Shown: positions 24,936 through 36,829 of the stretch, piece by piece
How the letters are laid out: each line of letters opens with the position of its first letter
Position numbering within the stretch: position 1 is the first letter of the stretch
NCBI RefSeq assembly: GCF_023065955.2
Contig: NW_026623050.1
Span: forward strand, 22,030,501-22,094,500
Length of the DNA: 64,000 nucleotides
Source of the DNA: Ursus arctos
Taxonomy: Eukaryota > Chordata > Mammalia > Carnivora > Ursidae
Direction of reading: 5' to 3'
The notes under the pieces: model-generated
Told to the model about the DNA's origin: nothing
Databases searched by the model: none
What the model saw: only the letters and a program-made list of their open reading frames with translations
Made by a program: the position numbers and the translations under genes

Positions 24936-26283
24936 CCCCCCTCATGAAAGCAACCCGGGGGAGCAGCAAATCAAAAAATGAGGACTTGCACACCTATTCT
25001 TTCCCCACTGGCACACTTTTAATAGGCCCAATGGTGCACCAGGCACATGCTGCCCCTGCCATTGCTGAGATCACAGCGGGAAGACAGACAAACGGGGGTT
25101 GCAGACAGTGCGGCCAGGGAAAGATAGTAGAGTCAGTACAGAGAGACAAGGCCCCCGGCCAGGGGTGACTACCAGGGTGGGGACGCAAAGAAGCCATGCC
25201 ACAACCTGAGTTTGAGCAGGACAGGAGGAGAGGGTTCAAGGGCGAGCTGGTGATGAGCTCGGGAGGGTTAGCAGCAGAGCGGAAATGGAGAGGATGCCCT
25301 GCCCTCTCCACCCCCGCAACCACCCCACGTCCACACCAAAATGTGGCCTCCATCAACCCCTCTAAGTCTCGCTACTCAACGTGTGACTTTTGTTTTCTGG
25401 ATCCTGATTCAAACCGACCAACTACAGGAGTACAGCTCTGAGACACTTGGGGAAATCTGAACGCAGGCTGGACACGATGCTATTAAGAAAATGAATTGTT
25501 TATATTTTTAGAAGTGATATTGTGGTTGTTTTTCTAAAAGTCCTTGCCTGTTAGAAATACATGGTGATGTGTTTGCAGAGGAAAGGATGTGGTGCCTGGA
25601 ATTAGCCCCAGTGTGACCCAGTGCTGGGGAGAAGGGGGGGTAGAGGGAGGAGGTTTGGATGAAACAAGGCTGGCTTGAGTTGACAGTTGTTATGTGGCGT
25701 TTCATTTTGCTCTGCTCTTTAGTGAAGTTTGAAATTTTTCATAATAAAAAGTTGAAAGAAAGGAGAAAGGCTGGAAGGCAGGAAGGGAGTGAAGGAAAGA
25801 AGGGAAAAGACTTTGCTCAAGCGCCCTTCTGACAGCTTCCCTGATCCCCGCATTGGCACAGGGAGAGCAGGCTGTTTTCGGCGCAGCCAGAGCAACGAGG
25901 CTCATGGGGAAACAGGAGAGACATCCAGGGAGCAGCCCCAAGCTAGGAAGCCCGGCCTACGTCACGGAGAGACAGCAGGACAGGGCGACACGGGGAGCAC
26001 AGCTCAGGTGGGGCCCGTGGCCTTGGGTAGTGAAGGGTCATGGGACCAGGAGGGAGGGGTTGGAAGGAAGGGGATTAATAGCTGCAGAGGAAGAAGCAAT
26101 GTGAGCCGACTTCCCGACCTCGGGAAGGGTGGCAGGCCCTGGAGATGGCGTGGAGGAGAGGGTGATCCAGGGTTAGAGTGGGTTTTTTGAAGGAGAAGGA
26201 GGGCCTATTGTACCTCCAGGTACCAACCAGGTGGAATCTGGAGGGACATAGGCCACTCAAGGAAGTGTCTGTTCCCCCGCCAG

Positions 26284-26297
26284 CCAGCAGATGGCCC
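26284..26297 (+). promoter_or_regulatory. CTCF-like motif
   Basis: CCAGCAGATGGCCC matches 13 of 14 positions of the core CCASYAGRKGGCRS. It is a motif match only; occupancy is unknown. Confidence 0.3.
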
Positions 26298-26369
26298 TGG
26301 CCTAGCTGACGGACCTGCCACCACCAAGGGCAAAGCTTCTCCCACAAGCCTTCCTCACAAAGAGAAAGA

Positions 26370-26370
<1 letters not shown>

Positions 26371-26412
<42 letters not shown>
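26371..26412. repeat. (TG)n microsatellite
   Basis: About 21 uninterrupted TG dinucleotides, followed by a G-rich stretch. Confidence 0.97.
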
Positions 26413-26413
<1 letters not shown>

Positions 26414-27235
26414 CGGGGGTGGGGGTGACATGTCCAGATTTGCCTAGGGAGGCTGGTAACGGAGAGTAAAGCATCTACCAACCAGTTTGGGGAAAAGTGG
26501 ATTTTGCAATAACCTGGATGATGCTAAGTGCTTGAGGGGCCTGGGAAGAGCGAATGTTTAATATTTGGGAAAGAGGCTGTCTAAACAAAGTAATTAGGAG
26601 GCTCCTTTGTAGTGATATGAAAGAGATGAATTGGGTTTATCCGACATCAAAGGACAGGAGATACAATGGGGAATGAGGCTCATGGCGGCGTGGGCAGGGC
26701 TGGAGTGGGGACCAGCGGCCCCTGGCGTGGGGGAGGAGGGTTCCCAATGGTGTGTGTTTTGAGGATCGCTTTGAAGCCCCCCCATAAAACCATCTCCCAC
26801 TCATTTCATCCTCTTCCTAAAACCTAGCTCTCAGATTAAGATTTAACCTCACCAGGCCATCTTTTTAAAAGCACCATTTACCACCAACCAGGAGAAACGA
26901 AGGAGCCTGCCCTCCACGGCTGGGAAGGGAGCGCTCACAACCGCTCCCAGCTTGAGAAGCTGAGAAGAGGACGTCGCCCCAAATGGGTGGTGCAGCCACA
27001 GAAGCTGGGGCCGCGCAGTTCCAAAGAAGGGGGTGAGAATCCCACCGTCGCCTCCACCATGGGGTGACGCCGGCCCAGTGACTTAGCCTCTCTAAGCATA
27101 AACTGCCTTGCTTGTGGAATGGAAATGACAGTCCCTAAATCACAGGGGTGTGGTGTAGGGGGAGAGGGCAGTTGGAGAAGAGGAAGCAGAGAGCTGATTA
27201 CAGGCTGCACTGTGCATTCGAGGCCCTCCGGGGCC

Positions 27236-27250
27236 GGGGGGGGGGGGGGT
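27236..27250. repeat. Poly-G tract
   Basis: An unbroken run of about 15 G preceded by CCGGGGCC. Such runs are prone to length error in sequencing and to G-quadruplex formation. Confidence 0.9.
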
Positions 27251-28372
27251 CCCACGGCTGGCCCCCCGCCCACACTGCCAGCCCAGGCTGGCCTGCTGGA
27301 GCACAGGGTGACTTCTGAGGTTCACTTGACCCCGAAATTCACTGATGCATCACAATCTCACATTCTTGAAGTGTTTATGGGTGAAATGATGTATCTGGGA
27401 TTTGTTTTTTAAATATTCCTGGGGAAAAAAAAGTACAGAGTAGATAAAACAAGCATGTCAGAATATTGATAATCGTTGGAACTGGATGAATATACATAAA
27501 GATTTGGTCCTGTATTCGCCCCTACATTCTGTATGGTTGACACCGTTCGTAATAAAAAGTTAAAGTCACGAAAACAGATTTCAGTCCCCTGTAGCTCCAT
27601 TCCCAGCTGGGGGAGCGAGGCCGAGCTGACGGGGCTCCCTGCGCTTCCCTCCCTCCTGAAGTGGCCGGTGCCACGCTGGGTGCTTTGAGAACGGAAGACG
27701 GTCACAGCAGAGACCAGCAGGCAAGGCTAAGAGGGGAATGAGAAATCACAAGGCGGCCCGGCAAGCACTGTCCGCCCCCCAGGCTGGGGACCCAAGGCTC
27801 CGGGACCTGAGGAGGGAGCAGTTAACTCAGGAGAGAGGGTGACAGGGAGGACCACGGCGACAATCCGACTAAGGGCATCAGGCCAGAACCACTGGCTGGG
27901 GGGCCGGGGCCCTGCAGGCCTCACGTGGTTGGGGGCTTTAGAGCAAAAGCCGACGCACTGTACCACGCAAGAGTCGTAGGGTGGCTGAATGGAGCTGAAT
28001 TCGATTTGAAGCCGTTTGGAGTCTCCCGAGACGGGACTTAGACGTCTGTTGAACCAGCAGGATGTTGTTATAAGTTGGCTCCAGCCACCGACTCAAGTCT
28101 TCGTGGAAATAAATCAGGTTTCCCAGACAAGCCACAATCCCATGTCCATTCCCTCATTCATTCAATTACTCAGTTACAGGACATTTCTCATGTCGCCCAA
28201 TTCTGTGGGTCAGGAATTCTGGCAGGGCTCTGCTGGGTGGCTCTTCTGCTCCATGGGGCGCTGGCTGGGGTCACCCCACCTTCCAGGAGCTCAAGGCCTA
28301 GTTGGGGAGGCAGGTAGGTTAACGCAAAGTTATGATGCAATGTGATTACTACACTTCAAATCTTCAATCTTC

Positions 28373-28596
28373 GGGGGGCCTGGGTGGCTTGGTCAGTTAG
28401 GCATCTGACTCTTGGTTTCGGCTCAGGTCATGTTCTCAGGGTCGTGACATCGAGCCCTGTGTTCCGCTCCACACTCAGCACAGAGTCTGCTTGAAATTCT
28501 CTCTCCCTCTCCCTCTGCCCCCCCTTGCTTGTGTGCTCTCCCTCTCTCTCTCTCTGCATATATATCAAATAAATAAATAAAATGATGGTCCCCCCA
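28373..28596 (+). mobile_element. SINEC, older sense copy
   Basis: A full SINEC with a long CT tract and AAATAAATAAATAAAAT tail, flanked by AAATCTTCAATCTTC / AAATCTCCAATCTTC (28358-28372 and 28597-28611, one mismatch). Confidence 0.94.
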
Positions 28597-28611
28597 AAAT
28601 CTCCAATCTTC

Positions 28612-29898
28612 ATGAGTATGAGTCCTTCCTCGTAGATGAAAGGGTTCTTGGCTAAATAATATTACTGTGTGAGCCAGCCAAGCACACACAGTCTAGAAAA
28701 CATACAGTTTAGTACTTTACTCCTAGTTCAAGATCTACCTTCCAAAACACAGGCTGCACAGGGCAGGACGAGGTGTGCGTGTTGAGGCGAGCCCTGTACC
28801 CTATTCCGCGCACCGTCCACCCCAGCTCCCCGGTGCCTGGAGTCCTGTGGACTCAGCCTGCAGGGCTGCTCAAGGGCTCATCTACTAGGATGCCCCTTCT
28901 CCTTCCTGGTTCTCTTTTCTCTAACTTCTCTTCCTCCCCTGGGTCCTACTTCTTCTACTTGCCGGACTGGGGTTTCGTCAGTGTTTCAGCATCATTCTGG
29001 ATGGACAGAGGGGAGGGGGCCATCAGATCCTGTGTGGACATCACCTGCACGCTCAAAGACTCGACACTGTGTCACTAAATGCCCCTTTGCCCTGGCTTGG
29101 GGGTGTGCACAGACCTGGGAAAGGGTACGTATTTGCGGATGGGGGGAGGAGACTTCTGGGAGTGGGTGCTGGGGTGTGAGCCCTGCCCCTCCGCTGGCTA
29201 TAAACAGTGGGGCAGCAGTGATAGCCCCCGCTGAATGAGCAAGAGCCCGTGGGCCAACCGTCCCCTCCTAGCTGCTCAGGGAGGCCCAGCGGAGATGGCA
29301 AGGAAGACGAAGTCCTTTCAGGAAATAGGAGACTCAGGCAACAAGAAACCCCAGTTTAAAAGTGAACTCGCATCTCTTATGATCTGTGTGTCAGGAATTC
29401 TTACCCTGCCCTGTTTCGCCACCCCTGAGCGGGGAGGGTTCCAGGGCCCAGCAGAGACGCCCAAGCCTTCCCTTAGTGCCCCCCAGCATGGCCACGTCAG
29501 GAGCAGCAGAGTGACATGCGACCAGATGACCTTTCATGGGGGGACCCTCCACGCCCTGTCCCAGCCTCCTCTCTGTTGCCAGCACCGCGATCCCACGTGT
29601 CAGGGAGGGAGAAATCCTCCTTCCCACACTCTCCTTTGTGTTCCTTTGGGCAGCAATGAGGACGAACCACTCAGCCGTCTTGGAGTTGAGCCGTCCTGCT
29701 TCAGCTCGGACTGTCCCCCGCCCCACCGTATCCTGTCTTCGGCCCCCCTACCTCATGGTCTTCTGACCTCCTCTTCAATCCTTCCCGTGCCCAACCCCGA
29801 TGAGCCCCCCCGAAACCTGAGTGGATGCTGGCTTCGACCTTGCTCCTGCTAAAAACAGAAATCACTCTTCTTAGTTGGCTTAGAAAAGGAGGTCAGTT
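28612..29898. other. Intergenic, no recognised gene
   Basis: A GC-rich stretch with several long open frames, the largest 205 codons from 29235. They lack known domains or conserved-looking composition, and on the opposite strand an equally long frame is open, so chance is more likely. Nothing else recognised. Confidence 0.6.
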
Positions 29899-29917
29899 AA
29901 GATGTGGGTATGGATTG

Positions 29918-30115
29918 GGGCCCTGGGTGGCACAGTGGTTAAGCGTCTGCCTTCGGCTCAGGGCGTGATCCCTGCGTTGTGGGATCGAGCCCCACATCAG
30001 GCTCCTCCGCTATGAGCCTGCTTCTTCCTCTCCCACCCCCCCTGCTTGTGTTCCCTCTCTCGCTGGCTGTCTCTGTCTCTGTCGAATAAATAAATAAAAT
30101 CTTAAAAAAAAAAAA
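29918..30115 (+). mobile_element. SINEC, young subfamily
   Basis: A near-intact young SINEC ending in A14, with a 19-bp duplication AAGATGTGGGTATGGATTG (29899-29917) against AAGATGTGGGTATGGACTG (30116-30134), one mismatch. It is a good candidate for a recent insertion. Confidence 0.96.
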
Positions 30116-30134
30116 AAGATGTGGGTATGGACTG

Positions 30135-31464
30135 AGGTCATACAGTTGTCTCAATCATTCAGTAGAGAATTTAGTTATTTAGACTAAATATATTAGACTA
30201 TTTACACTAACTAAATAAATTAAATTCTTTTTTCAACATTTTAAATGAGTCTCAATTTCATCCAGTGACCGAAAGGCCTGTGGAAAGCAAGATGGGGGGT
30301 CTCTGAACTTCAAGGTCTTCCCACATCCCCACCTGTGCCTGACGGCCCCTCGCCCAGACGCCCAGACGGCACACAGGAGGCGCGGCGGGCCGGGGGGCGG
30401 GGGGGACCCCGTGGCTGTCCGTTCCCTGGGGAAAGGGATGTGCTTCTGGCCCACACAGGGCTCTGGGGAAGACAAGTGCTCCTCCTCTGAGGGCAAGCCA
30501 AGTGAGATGAGGTGAGGACGCTCAGCGATGGAGAGGGGACGGCCCGGGGAGGGGGGCGTTTCATTTACCTTTACTGGGGGGAGTTACCCAGAAATATACT
30601 CTACCCGTGGAGGGTCTCCATTCCAAGCCTCCTGCGAAGAGACCCAATCCTGCCTTGGACTGGACCTGCCCTCCAGCCAGCACGTGACTATTCCTCCCCA
30701 CGGGTCTGAGAACAAATGCGAAACTTCCAACAACCCCGTTGGTTTAAACAGGAGGTGGGTCACTGCTTTTAAATAAAGTGTCCTCTAGAAGGCCTCACAC
30801 ACAGGACGACCCAGCCAGGGGCTGGAAGCGACACGGAGGGCTCCCGGGGAATCCTTCCCTTACTGGCCTTTGACAAGAGGGGCTGCTGGGGGTGCTGCTG
30901 GCTGGAGCGATATCCAGAATGGGATCACCTGTTTCCAAGGAACTGAAAGTTCTGGAGGAAAATACGTCCTTATCTGCGTCTTTGCCTGGGACGGCGTCCC
31001 GATACCTCTTCTGGGTGGGAAACAGGATGATCCCTTACTCACTAGAAAACAAGAGACGGAAGTTGTACCATCCTAAGCACACTTCTGGCTATGGTTGTGA
31101 GAGTGTGTGTGTGAGAGACACACGGAGGAAGCATGTGTGGGAGTGTGTTGTGTGTGCGTGAGAGAGAGAGAGCCTAGAAACAAACGAGCCTTTGAGTCTG
31201 GATGCGAGGACATTTACTGCATCCCTTGAAGAATGTACCATCCACAAGAGGGGAGGATGCCCACAAACAGGGGATGACTTGTTTGGGGGATAATTTATCT
31301 AAGAGCGTCTAGAACCCAGCACTCAATCAACAGCAGGTAACATTCTTTGAAGACACCAAGGGTGGTCTCTAAGACCAAAGACTTTAGGGAGTCAGGGGTC
31401 TGGATTTGAATCCCGACTTGGCTTGGGACCTCGGGCTTAATCTTTTTTCTGTTTGACTTTTTCT
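30135..31464. other. Intergenic, with a small CpG-rich patch
   Basis: From about 30330 to 30560 there are many CpG (GGAGGCGCGGCGGGCCGGGG type), too short for a convincing island. Around 31090-31170 there is a GTGTGTGAGAGA-type simple repeat. No gene recognised. Confidence 0.6.
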
Positions 31465-31985
31465 TTTCAGTAATTTCAGATTTACAGGAGAGTTGCAAAT
31501 ATAGTACAGAAAGTTCCCTTGTATCCTTCATCCTGCTTTGTCTAATGTTAATAAATCACATAACCACGTAAGCATGGCACATTTATTAAAACTAAGAAAT
31601 TAACAGTGGGACGTTACTAGTAACGACACAGCAAACTGTATTCAGACTCTAGCATTTTTTCCACTTAGGTCCTTTTTCTGTTCCATGATCCAAAAACCGT
31701 GATCATGGGTTGCCTTTTACTATGTGTCCAGTCTATGACCATTTCTCAATCTTTCCTAGATTTGAATTTTTCTGGTGTTTTCTCCTGATGAGACTGGGGT
31801 TATGGATTTGGAGGACGAATACCAGGGAGGCCAAGTCCCTCATCACATCATGTGAGGGGTTACCCACCATCAACACGGCCTCCCTGGTGATGTGACCTTG
31901 ACCACTTGGTGAGAGCGGCGTCTGCCCGGAGTCTCCCCTGCAAAGTTGCCATTTCCCTTTCCACATTCTATGACTTCGAAGCCAG
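31465..31985 (+). repeat. L1M-type 3' fragment
   Basis: It contains TTTACAGGAGAGTTGCAAAT, ACTAAGAAATTAACAGTGGG, TTTTCTCCTGATGAGACTGG and GACCTTGACCACTTGGTGAG, in the order I remember from old L1 3' sequence. It is about 500 bp with no coding capacity. Confidence 0.7.
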
Positions 31986-32109
31986 TCTCTAAATCCAGTC
32001 CACCTTCGAGGACAGGAGGATTCAGCCACACCTCTTAGAGGGAAGAGTTTTCACATTTATGTCTGGAATTCTTCTGTAGGAAGATTTGTCCCTTTTCCCT
32101 CGTTCTACT

Positions 32110-32230
32110 CAATCCTTTCAAACCTCAGCTTCTCATCTGTGAAGTGAGGGTAACAGCTGGCCTCAGCCAAGAGGGTTGCTGGAAGGTTTACACGTATGTG
32201 TGGAAAGCACTGAGCACCAGCAAAGGCTAA
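32110..32230 (+). repeat. MIR-like fragment, sense
   Basis: AACCTCAGCTTCTCATCTGT, GAAGTGAGGGTAACAG and GTGTGGAAAGCACTGAGCAC resemble the 3' half of MIR. Confidence 0.7.
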
Positions 32231-32634
32231 ATCTGATGGTCAGGAATGATCGAAACACGCATCAAACCACCTGCAGGGGTCACCTCTAGGTCCACCATGC
32301 AGCTGTTGGTGTTGGGCTCCACCAGACCCAGGGAGCGAAGGCCCTGAGAGGGGGCCCTCTGGGGCCAGGCTGGTGTTAGCCTGGTTTCCGTCCTCCTGTG
32401 AACCCGGCAGAAGAGAAGGGAGGTCGGGAGGCAGAATGCCAAAAGCCCATGGGAGGCATAGCCTTGCAGGCAGAGAGGGAGGCAGGCAGGTCGAGAGAGC
32501 CAAGGAGGAGCCCAGCTGAGATGTGGTGTGTGGATTGATTTGGGGGATGAGGAAAAGGTGGTGGGAATCAAACACCTGAGGTGAGCTTTCTTCATTCTCT
32601 GAATGGCTCAATGAATCTAAACAAAGAACGCTAG

Positions 32635-32775
32635 ACTGGGAGGCCAGTCATATGGGTCTTGCCTTCCAGATTTTTCGGCCAACTTGCTGTGTGACCCTGA
32701 GCAAATTACTTAACTTGTCTGGGCTTCATATTCCACCTGTGTAAATTGTGAGAAAGTTGAGGAGAGACGAGGACT
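32635..32775 (+). repeat. MIR-like fragment, sense
   Basis: CTTGCTGTGTGACCCTGAGC AAATTACTTAACTTG is the MIR core; it is followed by a diverged tail. Confidence 0.78.
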
Positions 32776-33138
32776 AAGCCTCGGCCTTAGAGCTCACGTG
32801 AGGCCCTGATCCCCACTTCTCCCTCTGCCACCCCATTTTTCCTACCCAGCCTACTTCCCTACCGTGCTTTCGAGGCAAGTGCGGCCATCTGGGAGCTTAT
32901 GAAAGAACCGGGCCACTGTTGGCAGGTTTTTCAGAGTTACAGTACTTGCTCTGCTGTCTCTGCCCTCAGCTTCCGACACACACTCCCTGCGCTTCCTGCA
33001 CCGGCCCCCGACTGTTCCCCCTGACTGTTCCCTCCTGCTGTGTCCCCCCACCCACTGCTGCCAGGGCCACATGGACCCCCGGGGCTGGGGGTGGCCCCTC
33101 TGAACGGTGGATCTTATCCTTTTTCCTCCTTGTTTATG

Positions 33139-33346
33139 GCATCTTTTAAAAAATTATTCATTTATTTATTTATTTGACAGAGAAAGAGCGCACAAGCAGG
33201 GGGAGTGGCAGGCAGAGGGAGACGCAGGCTCCCCGGAGCAGGGAGCCCAATGTGGGGCCTGATGGGGGACTCCATCCCGGGACCCTGGGATCATGACCTG
33301 AGCCGAAGGCAGACACTTAACTGACTGAGCCCCCCAGGCGCCCCTT
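33139..33346 (-). mobile_element. SINEC (antisense)
   Basis: It has an ATTTATTTATTTATTTGACA tail side, a GA-rich middle and an antisense head ending CCCAGGCGCCCC. The duplication CTTGTTTATG / CTTGTTCATG has one mismatch. Confidence 0.93.
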
Positions 33347-35196
33347 CTTGTTCATGTTTTGACAAAGACAAGCCACCGGGAAGGCCGCTGGGATCCATAG
33401 CCTTCAGAAGGGAGGGTTAGCTTAGGCTTTCCCCCCAACCATTCCTGACCCTGGCGTGTGCGTTCCTGGCCTGATGTCGAGCTGTCTGTGCCCTCCAGGG
33501 AGGAAGCCAGGAGTCTGGGGACAGAGATCACAGGATGGGAAAGGGCTTTTCAGAGGTGGCGTTGGGGTGAGGGGGATAATGAGTTATTTTTAACATTTGA
33601 TTTATTTTTTAAACTGGCCTTCTCCTGCCTACGAGGGCTTTCTAGACCGATGCTGCCTCCGTTGGCTGCTGCCTCAGCATCATGGTATAGCCCAGTGTCC
33701 GAGCCCTCTGGCTTTCTCCTCCACCCCCAGTTTTCCTGGAGCCCCTGCCCTCTCCGTCCCGGGCCACCCAAGCCCGAGGTTCACACCCCTGGCCCAGCCA
33801 CTTCTAACTTCCAGCGCTGGGGCGCCCCCTGCTGCTCGGAACTGGTGTGACCGTTGGGCAGAGGGTTCCGTCTGGGGGCTGGTTGAGTTTACAGTCATGT
33901 GCACACGAACTTAGTGGCAATCAATCAAAAACAACCTCTCCGTGGTCCACAGGCCAGAACCGTGCTGGGTGGTGGGGAAGACACAGAATAAGTCTCTGCT
34001 GGGTTACAGCCAGGGGGAGTAGCAACACCGCATCCCGTGCGCCTGCCCACCCCCTGCCCCAAGCTCCACATCCATCCACCCCCCACACACCTGACCCACC
34101 TTTCAGCCAGCCCCCAGGCTCTGGGCCAGCCGGCCTCTCAAGGGAGGCTCGACGCCCCCAGGGGAGAAGGGCGAGCGAGCGGCATCAAGGTGCTTCCCTG
34201 CAGACCACACTAGGCTCCCCTTCCCCTTCTTGCTTGCTCTGGGGACCAGGCGTGGTCAGAGTCCTGGTCTCGTCCCCTCGTGCCTCATTTATTGCCTGGG
34301 TTCTGCCAACAATCAAGCCTGTTTTTCCATCTTCCGACCCTTGTGCCCAGTCTATCCCCTCTGAGCTCCGAGGGTCCTCACACCAAGAGCAGAGCCCATT
34401 CACCCATGAGGCTGAGTAGGCTCAGTGCCGGGGCCCAGTACACTGGAGGGGCCCACAGGATGTTTTAATGTATTTTAAAATCAGAAGGAAGAAATAAGCG
34501 TTTAGGCTTAAGACAATATTTGGATATACAATATTAGCACATTCATCTTTATACCAACACAGTTGTAAAATACAACTCTGAATATTATTTTGATGTAGAA
34601 AAGGGCCTATGAAGGCAAAAGTGCTCAGGGCCCCCCAAAGTCCTAACGCACCCCTGGACATGGCTGTCCACCTGGGCAGCCATCTGAGGGCCCACAGGGC
34701 TACGGTGCTGGCGAAGGCCAGATTCCTTGAACGTGGCTGTGATAGGATTCTCTCTGGAGAGCCTCATGCGGAGCCTTTTTTAATTTTCTCTCTTAATAAA
34801 AATGTGGAATGTTTACATTGCCAGAGAACAAACAGAACCTTGGCTTGCGTTTCACATCTTAGGAAATGGTTCTCATGTACTTTTGGCTATTCCTTCCTGT
34901 TCCTGGTAGTTATAGGTTCAAAGCCTTTGGAATGGAGGGACAGTCTATCAGGACGCTGGTGGGTGGGGTGAGCAGGCAAGCCCCTCCAGCGCTCCCTCCC
35001 TCAGTTGACCTATCTGGAATCCTGGCTCTGCCTTCCAGCTGGTCTTCCTCCAGACCCCAGACCTGCCCCCAGGCAGTCTCCTAGTCCAACCCTCAGAGGC
35101 TTATCTTCTTTCTACAGGCCGCCCTCCTCAGTGTCCTCAGCCCTGGCTGTCTCAGGGTTCTAGAAGCTTCTTCCCTATCCACTTTGCTACCTCCCC
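33347..35196. other. Intergenic, with a CTCF-like motif
   Basis: GC-rich to about 34440, then an AT-rich segment to about 34620 (TATTTTAAAATCAGAAGG type). The open frames (up to 190 codons) are low-complexity Pro/Ser-rich and have no domain. The only notable site is the CTCF-like motif at 33822. Confidence 0.6.
33822..33835 (-). promoter_or_regulatory. CTCF-like motif (minus strand)
   Basis: The minus strand reads GCAGCAGGGGGCGC, 13 of 14 matches to CCASYAGRKGGCRS. It lies about 3 kb before the CpG island. Motif match only. Confidence 0.4.
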
Positions 35197-35615
35197 CACT
35201 GCGTTAGTCTGTTTGGGCTGCCATAACGAAGTGCCCCAGGATGGGTGGCTAAACAACAGAAATTTATGCTCCTACAAATTCGGAGGCGAGAAGTCCAAAA
35301 TCAATGTGCTGGTGGGTTTGTTGCTTCTGAAGCATCTTTCCCTGGCTTGTCACCGGCCCAATTCTCCTCTCTATCTTCACACGGCCACCTCTCTGCATAT
35401 GCGTGTCCCTATCTCCTCTTCTTGGAAGGACGGCAGTCATTGAATTAGGGCCCACCCCAGTGACCTAATTTTAGCATAATGACCTCTTCAAAGGCACTAC
35501 CCCCAAATAGAGTCACATTCTCTGGTACTGGGCACGGGGGGAGGGGGGGTTGGGGGGGATTAGACCTTCAACATACGAATTAGGGGGGATGACACAATTC
35601 AGCCCATAACACCGA
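35197..35615 (+). repeat. Old dispersed repeat (family not assigned)
   Basis: It begins TTAGTCTGTTTGGGCTGCCA and ends CAATTCAGCCCATAACACC, with AACAACAGAAATTTATGCTC and ATTAGGGCCCACCCCAGTGA between. This is a very common mammalian repeat phrase set, but I am not sure of its class. A G-rich expansion sits at about 35534-35561. Confidence 0.65.
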
Positions 35616-35987
35616 CCATCTCCACACACAGAAATGGTTGTCAGAAGTACAGAATCTGAGCTCGTGAAGGGTGACAGTATGAGAAGTGACAGGGTAACAG
35701 GCAGGGCAGACATCTTTGGGGACCACAGGATAGGATGATGGAAACCATGGCTCTTAACAGGCTAAGCGCTGCTGAGGTGTGACCAGCATGGAGGCCAGGA
35801 GAGGGGACACTTGCCTGGGGGAGAAGGACGTTCTCCTCAGATAGGTCCACTCGGCCAGCCCTTGAGAAGACTGCCTCTTGACGCTTGTGAAATAATTATT
35901 ATTAATGGGAAGGACTTAGTGCTCCTTGATCTGAATTGATGGATAGTCTTTTTACTCCGGTGTAAAAATTACAATAGAAAGCCGCAG

Positions 35988-36003
35988 CCCCCCCCCCCCC
36001 CCC
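35988..36003. repeat. Poly-C tract
   Basis: A run of about 16 C after GAAAGCCGCAG, prone to length variation. Confidence 0.9.
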
Positions 36004-36549
36004 GACCTACCCACTCCCCGGTGCCTCAACCCAGACATCACTTGCCTTTCCAACCCAAAGGTCAGATCCTTGTTCCAGTAATTATTCAACTGCGAAAACT
36101 CCAAATTGATGAATTGAATTTATGAAGAATCTCCTAGAAGACTACTGTCATAGAGGGAACTTTTACAAGCCTAGTCTGTGCTTACCCAGTGCTTGGGTGG
36201 AACGTTTCTGAAAAGATGCTGACTTCCAAGGGGCCTCCCGCTCTGCCACCCCACGCCCACCCCCCCGGGGGGGTTTTGTCCCCCTCCTCTAGCTGATGCT
36301 TACTCAGAGTCAAGTGCTTCAAAAAGCCGGAAGAGGAGTAAAGTGGGGGAAGATTAATGTTTTCCAAAAAGAATTATTCCCAGTATTCCAAAGCCAAATG
36401 CAAACTAAACATACATTTATATTTGAAGATAAAATACTGTCTGGCATTTTCCAAGTTGGCACTCCTCTCCATTACTACACTTCCAGATCTCTGCTCCGAG
36501 CCCATCAATTCTGCTAGGAAAATCCGAAAGCGCCAGGGGATCACTTCTT

Positions 36550-36807
36550 CTTCTTTTTTTTTTTTTTTTTTTTTTAAGATTTTATTTATTTATTTGACGG
36601 AGAGAGAGTCAGCCAGCAAGAGAGGGAACACAAGCAGGGGGAGTGGGAGAGGGAGAAGCAGGCGCCCAGCGGAGGAGCCTGATGTGGGGCTCGATCCTGC
36701 GACTCCGGGATCACGCCTGCGACTCCGGGATCACGCCTGCGACTCCGCGATCACGCCCTGAGCCGAAGGCAGACGCTTAACGACTGCGCCACCCAGGCGC
36801 CCCCGGA
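36550..36807 (-). mobile_element. SINEC (antisense) with an internal 20-bp triplication
   Basis: Young-type SINEC in antisense with a long T run, TTTATTTATTTGACGG, then a GA-rich middle. Its tRNA-like part contains three head-to-tail copies of GCGACTCCGGGATCACGCCT (36699-36718, 36719-36738, 36739-36758, the last with two changes). The short duplication GGATCACTTCTT / GGGTCGCTTCTT (36538 and 36808) has two mismatches. It marks the left edge of the CpG island. Confidence 0.93.
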
Positions 36808-36829
36808 GGGTCGCTTCTTAACCCTACCC

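Larger units (their letters stand above)
23091..28356. other. GC-richer intergenic region
   Basis: Base composition rises and scattered CpG appears from here on. I recognise an MIR at 24765, a TG microsatellite at 26371 and a poly-G run near 27236. A possible old dispersed repeat begins near 23135 (TGTGTCAGTTTGGGTCCTCA). Many overlapping open frames on both strands (up to 133 codons) have no domain, no splice support and often mirror each other on opposite strands, so I do not call genes. A block at about 24105-24215 is rich in TAATTAG and ATTGATC homeodomain-like motifs. Confidence 0.65.

Noticed and set aside
29235..29852. 205-codon + strand open frame
   Set aside because: No domain, Pro/Ser/Cys-rich, and the opposite strand is equally open; no exon-intron signals that extend it.
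35197..35615. Possible processed pseudogene or lncRNA exon
   Set aside because: Its start and end phrases are those of a very common dispersed mammalian repeat, so I class it as repeat.
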